64,000 nucleotides of DNA from JABMMZ01 sp040403495 (GTDB lineage Bacteria > Bacteroidota > Bacteroidia > NS11-12g > UBA955), in contig JBBAKM010000013.1 in the NCBI GenBank assembly GCA_040403495.1, forward strand, positions 1-64,000. The letters are read 5' to 3'. Under the pieces are notes generated by a model that saw only the letters and a program-made list of their open reading frames with translations, searched no databases and was not told the DNA's origin. Positions 48,828-56,570 of this stretch are shown here, piece after piece. Each line of letters starts with the position of its first letter. The stretch's first letter is position 1. The translations under genes were made by a program, and so were the position numbers.

Positions 48828-49632
48828 ATTCGAATATAAAACTAAGCGTGTTACTAATTCCTAAAGTTTGGTGAATACTAGAAGCAAATTCAAATTGGCA
48901 TTTTTTGTAGAGGTATCCCAAGCCAAAGTTAAAGCTTGGTTGAAGTGTAGAAATACCTACACGCCATTGCAAGTGAGGGTGCGATTGGTAGTCGGCCCCA
49001 ATTTTGAAGTTGGGATTGAAGTTGGTATTTTTTTCGAGTTCGCTCAAAAGGTTCACTTTTTTATTGAGCTTGTATTTGAGCCCAAAACGGATGGTTTTAC
49101 TGAGTCTTTCCTCATTCATTGGATTGATTTTGCTTGAAAATGGGTTAGAGACAACGAAAGCGGTTTGGATAAATTCACTGAGTTGACTAGTCAGGCTGAA
49201 TTCCATAGTTTGTGATTGCGAACTGCCATAATTTTGAATAGCAAATCGGTGGTGATTAAAGCTTAAGCCTATGGAAAGTAAGGGGTGAACTTTTTGGGCA
49301 AATTGAAGACCTATAATTTGATCGTTTAATACGGCATAGCTATTGGAGAAATATTTAAATCCGTAACCCGATTTTTTATAAGGGATAGTAACACAGAGAG
49401 CGGACTGATTAAAAGATTGAATTGCAAATTTATTTTGGACAGACAATCCAAATTGAGGTTTTTTACAATCAGGAATAAGTGAGGCGTTGTGATGGGCGCT
49501 AAAGGCATTGTTATTAAAAAGACCTATGCCACCTACAGCTTGAGAATAGGCGCCAACTGGAGGGTAGTATCCAAGTGGATAAACATTGGTTAATGAGATT
49601 AAAATACTACAAAATAGTAATGTTTTTAACAT
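48814..49632 (-). CDS. Outer-membrane beta-barrel protein, unassigned
   Basis: The 272-residue protein starts at MLKTLLFCSIL (49632; a TTG four codons upstream is possible) with a signal peptide. The sequence opens with YPPVGAYSQAVGGIGLFNNNAFSAHHNASLIP (in part), the 'good-name/N-rich' start seen in PorV/FadL-like barrels, then alternating strands such as KSGYGFKYFSNSYAVLNDQ and KTIRFGLKYKLNKKVNLLSE, and ends SFIFEFGNK. It is translationally coupled to the helix-hairpin-helix barrel (14-base overlap), so the two may act together in the outer membrane. Confidence 0.68.
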   Translation of the reverse strand: MLKTLLFCSILISLTNVYPLGYYPPVGAYSQAVGGIGLFNNNAFSAHHNASLIPDCKKPQFGLSVQNKFAIQSFNQSALCVTIPYKKSGYGFKYFSNSYAVLNDQIIGLQFAQKVHPLLSIGLSFNHHRFAIQNYGSSQSQTMEFSLTSQLSEFIQTAFVVSNPFSSKINPMNEERLSKTIRFGLKYKLNKKVNLLSELEKNTNFNPNFKIGADYQSHPHLQWRVGISTLQPSFNFGLGYLYKKCQFEFASSIHQTLGISNTLSFIFEFGNK

Positions 49633-49711
49633 AGCTTTAAGCAATTATAGTAGAAAAAAAATCAATTCCATAATTTATCTAATTTTTTATGGAAGTTTGA
49701 AACAAAGGGAT

Positions 49712-49719
49712 TAATTTTG
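49712..49719 (+). promoter_or_regulatory. -7 promoter box of the RCK gene
   Basis: TAATTTTG matches TAnnTTTG and lies 15 bases before the ATG at 49735. Confidence 0.5.
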
Positions 49720-49734
49720 CTTTAATAAATTAAA

Positions 49735-50430
49735 ATGATAAAATCAAAGTTTGCGGTCATTGGATTGGGTCGATTTGGCGGAAAAATTGCAAGACAGTTG
49801 GCGAGAAGAGGGGCAGAAGTAGTTGCCATCGACGATAATGAGGACAAAGTAGAATCATTAAAAGAAGATGTGGCAATGGCTATAACGATGGATGCTACCG
49901 ATATTAGGGCATTGAGAAGTTTCAAAATTGATGAAATGGATGCAGTTGTGGTTGCCATTGGCGAAAATTTTGAAGCTTTGGTACTAACGGTTGTTAATTT
50001 ATTGGAGCTTAAAATCAAGAGAATTATTGCAAGGGCAGGTTCTGCGCATCAAAAAATGATTTTAGAAAAACTGGGTATCAAGGAAACGTTATCTCCCGAA
50101 GAGGAAGTTGGTATCTTGGTTGCAGAAAGATTGATTCACCCAAGTGTTAAAACGTTTTTGCAATTGCCTGATGGGTATGAAATTGCCGAAATAAGTGCAC
50201 CTGAAGGGGTGTTGAATAAAACCATTAAAGACATAGATTTCGAAACAAAATACAACTTAACGTTAATAACAGTTAAGAGATTGTTCGAGATGGATAAAAA
50301 AGGTCACATAGAAAAAGAAAGACATTTATTGGGGGTTGTATTGCCCACAACAGTGATCTACGATAATGATGAAATTATCATTATGGGAAAAGAAATCGAT
50401 ATAGAGCGTTTTATAGAAATGAATAAATAG
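49735..50430 (+). CDS. Potassium channel regulatory protein (KtrA/TrkA, RCK domains)
   Basis: The 231-residue cytoplasmic gating subunit has an N-terminal RCK nucleotide-binding domain (FAVIGLGRFGGKIA with GxGxxG at 10-15, VVAIDDNEDKVE, TDIRALRSF, IIARAGSAHQKMILEKLG) and a C-terminal RCK_C domain (YEIAEISAPEGVLNKTIKDI, DNDEIIIMGKEIDIERF). Such proteins bind ATP/ADP or NAD(H) and control KtrB/TrkH K+ channels. The membrane partner is not adjacent here. It is transcribed from its own -7 box, and lon follows 82 bases later. Confidence 0.92.
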   Translation: MIKSKFAVIGLGRFGGKIARQLARRGAEVVAIDDNEDKVESLKEDVAMAITMDATDIRALRSFKIDEMDAVVVAIGENFEALVLTVVNLLELKIKRIIARAGSAHQKMILEKLGIKETLSPEEEVGILVAERLIHPSVKTFLQLPDGYEIAEISAPEGVLNKTIKDIDFETKYNLTLITVKRLFEMDKKGHIEKERHLLGVVLPTTVIYDNDEIIIMGKEIDIERFIEMNK

Positions 50431-50512
50431 GATAACTATTTATTCACATTAAAAACATTCATTTTGTCATACTATGCGGTATGGCACATCTATTGTAAAT
50501 TAAATTAAAGAT

Positions 50513-52975
50513 ATGAATTTTGATAAACTGATTTTTGGCGGGGGTATTGATAATGACGACTCAGAGACAAGTGATTTGTTTCCATTGTTTTCTCAACAAG
50601 AGGAAAAGGAAAGCAACAAATTAGTTGTGCCAGAAAGTCTGCCAATTTTACCGATTAGAAACACTGTTTTATTCCCAGGCGTTGTTTTCCCAATTACAGT
50701 TGGGAGAGATAAGTCTATAAAGCTAATAAAAGATGCAAACAAGTCGGATAAAATTATTGGTGTTTTTGCGCAAATAGATCCTGACACTGAAGAACCAACT
50801 ATTTCACAATTGAATAGTATTGGAACTATGGCGCAAATTGTAAAAGTTCTTAGAATGCCTGATGGAAATACAACGGTAATTATTCAAGGTAAAAAAAGAA
50901 TTTTGCTAGGAGAAGAAATAAGTTCAGATCCTTATTTAAGAGCTAAAGTAACGAGCTTGGATTACGTTGATGAAAAACCAGACAAAGAGTTAAAGGCGCT
51001 TATTTCAAATATCAAAGATACTGCCTCAGAAAATATTCATTTGTCACCCAATATTCCGACAGAAGCGAATTTTGCGATTAAGAATATTGACAGTGATAAT
51101 TTCTTGGTGAGTTTCATTGCTTCTAACCTAAATATTTCGCTTCAAGAAAAGCAATTGATTATCAATACCAATACCTTGAAAGCAAGAGCTCACATTGTAT
51201 TTGAACACTTGATTAGAGAAAATCAGATGTTAAAACTCAAGGATCAAATTCAGAATAAGGTAAAGGTTGATATAGACAAACAGCAAAAAGAATATTTCCT
51301 TCAACAACAAATTAGAGCGATACAAGAGGAACTTGGTCAGGACAGTCCCGACCGTGAAATACAAAGTTTAAGAGACCGTGGATTGAAAAAGAAATGGCCT
51401 AAAGAAGCCAAAGAAGCTTTCAATAAAGAATTAGATAAATTGTTGCGTGCCAATCCTGCAAGTCCTGATTATTCGGTAGGTATTAATTACGCACAAACCT
51501 TGCTTGATTTGCCTTGGAATGAATTTACCAAGGATAGTTTGGATCTTAAAAAAGCACAGAAAGTATTTGATAGCGACCATTATGGTTTAGAAAAAGTAAA
51601 ACAACGTATTCTTGAGTATTTAGCTGTATTAAAGCTAAAAGGAGATTTAAAAAGTCCAATCATTTGTCTTTATGGCCCTCCGGGAGTTGGTAAAACATCA
51701 TTGGGTAAAAGTATAGCTAAGGCCATTGGTAGAAAATATGTAAGAGTTTCTTTAGGTGGTTTGCATGATGAATCTGAAATAAGAGGTCACCGCAAAACCT
51801 ATATTGGTGCAATGCCCGGTCGAATTATTCAAAATCTTAAAAAGGTTAAATCTGGAAATCCAGTTTTTGTTTTGGATGAAATAGATAAAGTTGGGACTGA
51901 TTTCAGAGGCGACCCATCTTCTGCCTTATTAGAAGTATTGGATCCTGAACAAAACACCACTTTTCACGACAATTATTTAGAAATAGATTATGACTTAAGT
52001 AAAGTGATGTTTATAGCAACGGCCAATTCATTGGATACTATTCAACCTGCGTTATTGGATAGAATGGAGGTGATTGAAATTAGTGGCTATACTGTTGAGG
52101 AAAAAATTGAAATTGCTCAAAAATATTTAATCCCCAAACAAAGAACTCAACATGGTTTAAAATCCAATCAATTTAAATTGTCAAACGATGTTGTAGAATT
52201 AATTGTTGAGGAATACACAAGAGAGAGTGGTGTTAGGAATTTGGAGAAAAAAATAGCTTCGCTTGTTAGGCACAATGCCATGAATATTGCGATGGAAATA
52301 GATTTAAAACCTTCATTAAATGCCGAGGATATTCAAAGGATTTTAGGGGTTGATAAATTAGACAAAGAAATATACCAAGACAATGAAGTTGCAGGTGTTG
52401 TTACTGGTTTGGCTTGGAGCCCTGTAGGTGGTAGTATTTTGTTTGTAGAAAGTACACTTACCAAAGGGAAAGGTTCATTGACATTGACTGGAAAACTGGG
52501 TGATGTAATGAAAGAAAGTGCCACAACAGCATTAACATTTTTAAAAGCGAATGCCGATTATTTAGGAATTCCTAATGAAAGGTTCAATCAATATGACATC
52601 CACATTCACTTTCCAGCAGGAGCCATTCCTAAAGATGGTCCAAGTGCGGGAATTACAATTTTAACCTCATTAGCGTCCTTGTTTACGCAAAGAAAAGTAA
52701 AGCAATTTTTAGCGATGACAGGTGAAATAACATTGAGAGGTCGTGTGTTACCTGTTGGAGGAATCAAAGAAAAGATACTGGCAGCAAAACGTGCAGGAAT
52801 CAAAGAGATTATAATGTGCCACGACAACCAAAAGGATGTAGAAGATATTCCACAGAATTATCTGAAAGGGCTTCATTTTTACTATATCAAAAACATGTTA
52901 GAGGTATTGGATTTGGCACTATTAGATGAAAAGGTTAAAAACCCTATTAGCTTTGACCAAGTAACAGTTGCTTAG
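50513..52975 (+). CDS. lon: ATP-dependent Lon protease
   Basis: Lon degrades misfolded and regulatory proteins in the cytoplasm. The 820-residue protein has an N-terminal LON substrate domain (PILPIRNTVLFPGVVFPI), a coiled-coil middle, AAA+ motifs (Walker A GPPGVGKT at 388-395, VFVLDEIDKVG, sensor ATANSLDTIQPALLDRMEVI), and the C-terminal Ser-Lys protease with S711 (PKDGPSAGIT) and K754 (GGIKEKILAAKRAGI). Length and motifs are standard. No heat-shock element is obvious in the 82-base upstream region. Confidence 0.97.
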   Translation: MNFDKLIFGGGIDNDDSETSDLFPLFSQQEEKESNKLVVPESLPILPIRNTVLFPGVVFPITVGRDKSIKLIKDANKSDKIIGVFAQIDPDTEEPTISQLNSIGTMAQIVKVLRMPDGNTTVIIQGKKRILLGEEISSDPYLRAKVTSLDYVDEKPDKELKALISNIKDTASENIHLSPNIPTEANFAIKNIDSDNFLVSFIASNLNISLQEKQLIINTNTLKARAHIVFEHLIRENQMLKLKDQIQNKVKVDIDKQQKEYFLQQQIRAIQEELGQDSPDREIQSLRDRGLKKKWPKEAKEAFNKELDKLLRANPASPDYSVGINYAQTLLDLPWNEFTKDSLDLKKAQKVFDSDHYGLEKVKQRILEYLAVLKLKGDLKSPIICLYGPPGVGKTSLGKSIAKAIGRKYVRVSLGGLHDESEIRGHRKTYIGAMPGRIIQNLKKVKSGNPVFVLDEIDKVGTDFRGDPSSALLEVLDPEQNTTFHDNYLEIDYDLSKVMFIATANSLDTIQPALLDRMEVIEISGYTVEEKIEIAQKYLIPKQRTQHGLKSNQFKLSNDVVELIVEEYTRESGVRNLEKKIASLVRHNAMNIAMEIDLKPSLNAEDIQRILGVDKLDKEIYQDNEVAGVVTGLAWSPVGGSILFVESTLTKGKGSLTLTGKLGDVMKESATTALTFLKANADYLGIPNERFNQYDIHIHFPAGAIPKDGPSAGITILTSLASLFTQRKVKQFLAMTGEITLRGRVLPVGGIKEKILAAKRAGIKEIIMCHDNQKDVEDIPQNYLKGLHFYYIKNMLEVLDLALLDEKVKNPISFDQVTVA

Positions 52976-52997
52976 TTGATTTTTAGTATTCTTTCCC

Positions 52998-53005
52998 TAT
53001 ATTTG
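52998..53005 (+). promoter_or_regulatory. -7 promoter box of the heme-motif lipoprotein gene
   Basis: TATATTTG matches TAnnTTTG, 14 bases before the ATG at 53020 and just after the lon stop. Confidence 0.55.
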
Positions 53006-53019
53006 TAATTAATTAACCA

Positions 53020-53379
53020 ATGAAATCAATTTATACTTCCCTTTTCGTCATAAGTGCCCTTCTTGTTTCGGTTCAAGCTTGTAAGCCCAAAAAAACCGTT
53101 ACCATGAGCAAAACTGATTGTTCAGCGACTTACACCAAAGATGTTGCGCCTATCATTAATAAATATTGTGCAGGTTCTTGCCACAGTGCAACTAAAAAAG
53201 CCTATGGTATTGATTTGTCAAACTATGAAATGGTGAAAGAAGAAGCTATGAAAAAACGTTTTATGGGTTCAATTAAACATGAAGGCTTGTATCCACACAT
53301 GCCTAAAAAAGGGGCTAAATTATCAGACAGTACAATCTCAGTAATTAATTGTTGGATAGAAGGCGGTTACAAGCAATAA
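53020..53379 (+). CDS. Cytochrome c-like lipoprotein with CX3CH motif
   Basis: The 119-residue lipoprotein has lipobox SVQAC (Cys about residue 21). The mature part follows the pattern of small Bacteroidota c-type cytochrome domains: YTKDVAPIINKYC, a heme-like motif, YGIDLSNYEMVKE, LYPHMPKKGAKLSDSTI, WIEGGY. The motif reads C50-A-G-S-C54-H55, with three residues between the cysteines instead of the usual two. A distal Met is available in HMPKKG. It may bind heme through a variant site or have lost heme. It is convergent with the next gene. Confidence 0.78.
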   Translation: MKSIYTSLFVISALLVSVQACKPKKTVTMSKTDCSATYTKDVAPIINKYCAGSCHSATKKAYGIDLSNYEMVKEEAMKKRFMGSIKHEGLYPHMPKKGAKLSDSTISVINCWIEGGYKQ

Positions 53380-53380
53380 T

Positions 53381-53803
53381 TTATTGCAAGTATATTTCCA
53401 TTTCATTTACCGCGCCGTTTAGCTCAATCCAGGCCACTGTATAAAGTCCTAAATCTAGGAACATGACAGGTCTGTCTATGCCGGTTTCTTTGTCTACTAA
53501 GGTTTTAATCGACAGGATTTTGTATTTTTTAAGTCCAAATTCACAAGGAAGGGTTTTAACATCAAAATCCCCGTCAGTGAAGAAATATTCAAAAAAATCA
53601 TCGCCAGTTTCTTTGTTGTAAGTTGCATTTAAATCAACGATTCTAGTTTTTCTGTAGTATTGAATGTATTTATAGGTATTGTTTTTACATTGGTTAATGT
53701 AAACGGAATCGCCAACCATAACAGTGCGAGTGCTGTCTGTGGTTGAAGAATAGCTCATTTGTGTGCTGCCCCATAGAATTAAAATTAAAGCGATTATTCT
53801 CAT
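53381..53803 (-). CDS. Secreted protein of unknown function
   Basis: The product has 140 residues from MRIIALILILWG (53803), with a signal peptide ending near SYSS. The mature part contains VMVGDSVYINQCKNNTYKYI, two cysteines and a C-terminal strand-rich part (MFLDLGLYTVAWIEL). I do not recognise a family. A candidate -7 box TAAATTTG is at 53819-53826. It is convergent with the cytochrome-like gene, one base apart. Confidence 0.65.
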   Translation of the reverse strand: MRIIALILILWGSTQMSYSSTTDSTRTVMVGDSVYINQCKNNTYKYIQYYRKTRIVDLNATYNKETGDDFFEYFFTDGDFDVKTLPCEFGLKKYKILSIKTLVDKETGIDRPVMFLDLGLYTVAWIELNGAVNEMEIYLQ

Positions 53804-53818
53804 GACAAAGATATATTT

Positions 53819-53826
53819 CAAATTTA
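53819..53826 (-). promoter_or_regulatory. -7 promoter box of the secreted unknown gene
   Basis: The minus strand reads TAAATTTG (TAnnTTTG), 15 bases before the ATG at 53803. A second match, TATCTTTG at 53806-53813, is only two bases from the ATG and less likely to be used. Confidence 0.4.
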
Positions 53827-53901
53827 CTGCCAAAGTTCGTATTTTTTTTGATTTTTAAAAAATTAGATGTTAATTAGCACCCATATTTTAAATAAAAGAA
53901 G

Positions 53902-54204
53902 ATGGAAGATTTTAGAGACCAAAACACGATTTTTTCAAAACGTGTTAAAGCAGGAAAGAGAACGTACTTTTTTGATGTAAGAAGTACTAAGTCAAATGAT
54001 TATTATTTAACAATTACCGAAAGTTCCAAAAAGTTTGAGGATGGGAACTATGTTAAAACGAAAATTTTCTTATACAAAGAGGATTTTAATAAGTTTTCTG
54101 ATGCCCTCAACGAAACCATTAAACATGTTAAAAATGAATTGTTGCCCGAGTATAATTTTGATGAATTTACAAGGCACAACGATTCTGAGGCCAATAACGG
54201 TTAA
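53902..54204 (+). CDS. DUF3276 / PUR-alpha-like nucleic-acid-binding protein
   Basis: The 100-residue protein has the single-PUR-repeat pattern: IFSKRVKAGKRTYFFDVRST, DYYLTITESSKKF, KTKIFLYKEDFNKFSDALNE and a C-terminal acidic tail. DUF3276 proteins, with Borrelia BpuR as a studied relative, have a whirly-like fold and bind single-stranded DNA and RNA. It is monocistronic, with a strong terminator at 54221-54252. Target genes are unknown. Confidence 0.9.
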   Translation: MEDFRDQNTIFSKRVKAGKRTYFFDVRSTKSNDYYLTITESSKKFEDGNYVKTKIFLYKEDFNKFSDALNETIKHVKNELLPEYNFDEFTRHNDSEANNG

Positions 54205-54220
54205 TTCGTTACACGTCATA

Positions 54221-54252
54221 AAAAAAACCAGACTAAGAAGTCTGGTTTTTTT
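54221..54252 (+). terminator. Rho-independent terminator after DUF3276 gene
   Basis: A 14-base-pair perfect stem AAAAAAACCAGACT/AGTCTGGTTTTTTT with loop AAGA ends in a T-run, 16 bases after the stop codon. Confidence 0.93.
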
Positions 54253-54293
54253 GTTTTACGAGCATTAGTTTTAAAGCTCGACTTAGTAAGTTC

Positions 54294-54380
54294 TTACATT
54301 TGAGTTAATACCAAAAGTTGAACAAACATTAAAAACATTAAAATTAAAGTTGCTTTAAGCATTGAAATTGAAGATTTCAT
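54294..54380 (-). CDS. Possible 28-residue hydrophobic peptide
   Basis: The ORF starts ATG AAA TCT and encodes MKSSISMLKATLIL followed by MFLMFVQLLVLTQM. The sequence is a basic N terminus and one membrane helix, similar in size to type I toxin-like or leader peptides. There is no Shine-Dalgarno sequence and no clear -7 box, and AT-rich DNA can yield such ORFs by chance, so it is only a candidate. Confidence 0.25.
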   Translation of the reverse strand: MKSSISMLKATLILMFLMFVQLLVLTQM

Positions 54381-54552
54381 AATAGATGTATTGATTTAGT
54401 TATTGTTTAGACGGCTGTATTCTATAAAAGTTGCATTTGTTTGAAAAATAGTTTATAAACAATTGTAAATTAATGATTTATGATTGTATAAAACACTGCC
54501 TCTTATTTTTGACTATTCAAAAACAAAAGAAAAAAGAAATTTAAACTGTAGT

Positions 54553-55548
54553 TTAAATGGTTTTCAGAAAGTCTAAGACATTAATATTGTCTGCATAGTC
54601 CCACAATGCAGGACTTTGTGCATTCCCAAATCCTATTGCATTAGGTATTTCGGGATGATGGCTCACCACACATTGCCACAATTCATTGTGAGAATAAAGA
54701 TATGAAATCGCCTCATCTATAGTGTCGTAATAATGATAATTCATAGTTGCGATAGGAGCGTGAGGCGTTTCTTTTTCTTGGTAAAGCATAAATCCATTGT
54801 CGTAATGTTTGTCTAAGTTCATTAACAATATCGACTTGTGGTACATGTAATTATTGTAATATTTATGATGATTTACAATATCAATATACAAGTCGTATGA
54901 TTCATATAATCTTTTTAAATCAATGTTTCTTGGAAGGATTAAGTGGGTTACATTGCGGCACCCTAAGCCGAAGTATTGGTAAATGTCATGAGCGAGTCCT
55001 TTTAATTCATCATCAGATTCATTGCCAGTAAGAACAGCAACTGAGGTGCGGTTTTTTCTTATAATTTTAGGAATGTCTCTGAAGTAATACTCGAAATAAC
55101 GGGAAGAGTTATTGCTGCCTGTTGCGATTAGGCCATCAATATTTCTGAGTGAGTCTGATATGATTATTGATTCCTTAAAATATGGATTTAGTTCGCCTAA
55201 ATATTTAACAATATGTTTTATTAAAACTTGGTCTTGACTAGAAGGTTTGATAACAGCTGTGTGTCCCATTGCCAAAACGCACAATAAGTCGTGAAGGCCC
55301 ACCAAGGGAATATTCCCGGCCATAATTATGCCTATTTTTTTATTTGAAACTTCAAAGTTGTAGTTTTCTAACCATTTTTCGATAGAATCTTTGTTTAATG
55401 CATTTTTCCAAGCATCCAGTGCGCTGTTGATTGAGTTTTCGGTAAACCATTGGTTTTCAGCATGGGCTTGGTGTATTATTGAAGAGTCAGTCTGAGAAAG
55501 ATGCAATGATAATTCAGAAAAAGCATTGATTATATCGTTTTTGTTCAC
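54553..55548 (-). CDS. Acyl-CoA reductase (LuxC family)
   Basis: The 331-residue protein is of the LuxC type, reducing acyl-CoA or acyl-protein to aldehyde with NADPH. It shares the aldehyde-dehydrogenase fold: KIGIIMAGNIPLVGLHDLL, GHTAVIKPSSQD, GLIATGSNNSSRYFEYYF, RKNRTSVAVLTGNE and the likely catalytic Cys in GLGCRNVTHL. No other lux genes (luxD, E, A, B) are near. The start is a GTG at 55548, four bases after a TAAATTTG box, so its mRNA may be leaderless. In Bacteroidota this gene is common and its substrate is unknown. Confidence 0.88.
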   Translation of the reverse strand: MNKNDIINAFSELSLHLSQTDSSIIHQAHAENQWFTENSINSALDAWKNALNKDSIEKWLENYNFEVSNKKIGIIMAGNIPLVGLHDLLCVLAMGHTAVIKPSSQDQVLIKHIVKYLGELNPYFKESIIISDSLRNIDGLIATGSNNSSRYFEYYFRDIPKIIRKNRTSVAVLTGNESDDELKGLAHDIYQYFGLGCRNVTHLILPRNIDLKRLYESYDLYIDIVNHHKYYNNYMYHKSILLMNLDKHYDNGFMLYQEKETPHAPIATMNYHYYDTIDEAISYLYSHNELWQCVVSHHPEIPNAIGFGNAQSPALWDYADNINVLDFLKTI

Positions 55549-55552
55549 TTTG

Positions 55553-55560
55553 CAAATTTA
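55553..55560 (-). promoter_or_regulatory. -7 promoter box abutting the LuxC-like gene
   Basis: The minus strand reads TAAATTTG (TAnnTTTG), followed by CAAA and the GTG start codon. Confidence 0.5.
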
Positions 55561-55684
55561 GTTATTTAAAGTCAATCAAACATAAGAAAGCCATATTAAT
55601 AAATACAGTTAGTTTTGTATTTTTTAATGGAATAAGGAGTCTTGATAAAATTAAAAAAGTATGACAGAGCTCAAAAAAAAATAG

Positions 55685-55692
55685 TAGATTTG
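55685..55692 (+). promoter_or_regulatory. -7 promoter box abutting the barrel gene
   Basis: TAGATTTG matches TAnnTTTG and is followed by AAACG and the ATG at 55698. Confidence 0.5.
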
Positions 55693-55697
55693 AAACG

Positions 55698-56408
55698 ATG
55701 TTAAAAAAACGCATTTATTTATCAATTATTTTAGTAACCATCAGCACTGTTTCAATGGCACAAAGGGGTTTCAGGGTTGGTCCATCTGCTATGTTTTTAT
55801 CTTCTAGAACGTCGGTAATTGATTCATTGCCCAATAGTTTTAATTTTAGATTTAAGTCAGGTTTTGGACTAGGGTTGTCATTACAATACGGCATAACACC
55901 CAATTTTACCATAGCATCTGGGGCTAATTTTGTTTCAAAAGGTTACAGAGTTTACAACGATACCAATAGAAATGGCGATTTATTAAAACATAATATTAAT
56001 CATTTAGAAGTGCCATTAAATTTCATTTTTAATCTAAAAACCAATTCAAGTTCTTTGATAAGAGGTGTTTTAGGATTTACGCATACTAGCATTTTGTCTC
56101 AACAAAATAAAGTTTTAGAAAACGGCGATAGATCGTTTATTATTAAACAAAGAGTTACTCATACGTCGTATCCTATGTTGAATTTAGGTTTAGAGATTTC
56201 CAAAGAAAATAAGATTAACAATTTGTTTGTTTTTGGTGTTTACTTTAAGCAGTCTTTTCAGTCATACACGATATTAGACATCTACAATAATTCTAACTCA
56301 AGTCAACCAAGGTTTAATTTAGGTTACAAGGGAACTTACATTGGGGTGGGTGTTTCTTATTTGTTTAATCTCAAAAATTTAAAGAAATCTGAAGAGTTTT
56401 TCTATTAA
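55698..56408 (+). CDS. Outer-membrane beta-barrel protein (PorT-like)
   Basis: The 236-residue protein has a signal peptide ending near SMAQ and an eight-strand-type small barrel: FRVGPSAMFLSS, FRFKSGFGLGLSLQYGITPN, FTIASGANFVSKGY, HNINHLEVPLNFIFNLK, and a final YIGVGVSYLFNLKN. The HLEVPL segment is typical of the PorT/outer membrane beta-barrel family of Bacteroidota. Whether it is the T9SS component PorT cannot be told by eye. It stands alone, with its own -7 box five bases before the ATG. Confidence 0.8.
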   Translation: MLKKRIYLSIILVTISTVSMAQRGFRVGPSAMFLSSRTSVIDSLPNSFNFRFKSGFGLGLSLQYGITPNFTIASGANFVSKGYRVYNDTNRNGDLLKHNINHLEVPLNFIFNLKTNSSSLIRGVLGFTHTSILSQQNKVLENGDRSFIIKQRVTHTSYPMLNLGLEISKENKINNLFVFGVYFKQSFQSYTILDIYNNSNSSQPRFNLGYKGTYIGVGVSYLFNLKNLKKSEEFFY

Positions 56409-56525
56409 TTCGCCATTTTTACTACTCTTTCATACTTTTTTTTGCTCCTTATTCGTAATCAGGACTATGGATTTTTTTTGATATTTTTTACTAAAAATTA
56501 ATATTAAAATTACATTTAAGTTTGT

Positions 56526-56533
56526 TACATTTG
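56526..56533 (+). promoter_or_regulatory. -7 promoter box of speA
   Basis: TACATTTG matches TAnnTTTG and lies 37 bases before the ATG at 56571. Confidence 0.5.
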
Positions 56534-56570
56534 CAGAAATAATACAAAGTAACTAACTTAAAGTACAAAA

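Larger units (their letters stand above)
54205..54552. other. Intergenic region between DUF3276 and LuxC-like genes
   Basis: The 348 bases hold the DUF3276 terminator (54221-54252), a 28-codon hydrophobic ORF on the minus strand (54294-54380) and about 170 AT-rich bases with no recognised signal. Confidence 0.6.

Noticed and set aside
53806..53813. TATCTTTG box two bases before the ATG at 53803
   Set aside because: Transcription from it would start inside the coding region. The TAAATTTG at 53819-53826 has normal spacing and is preferred.
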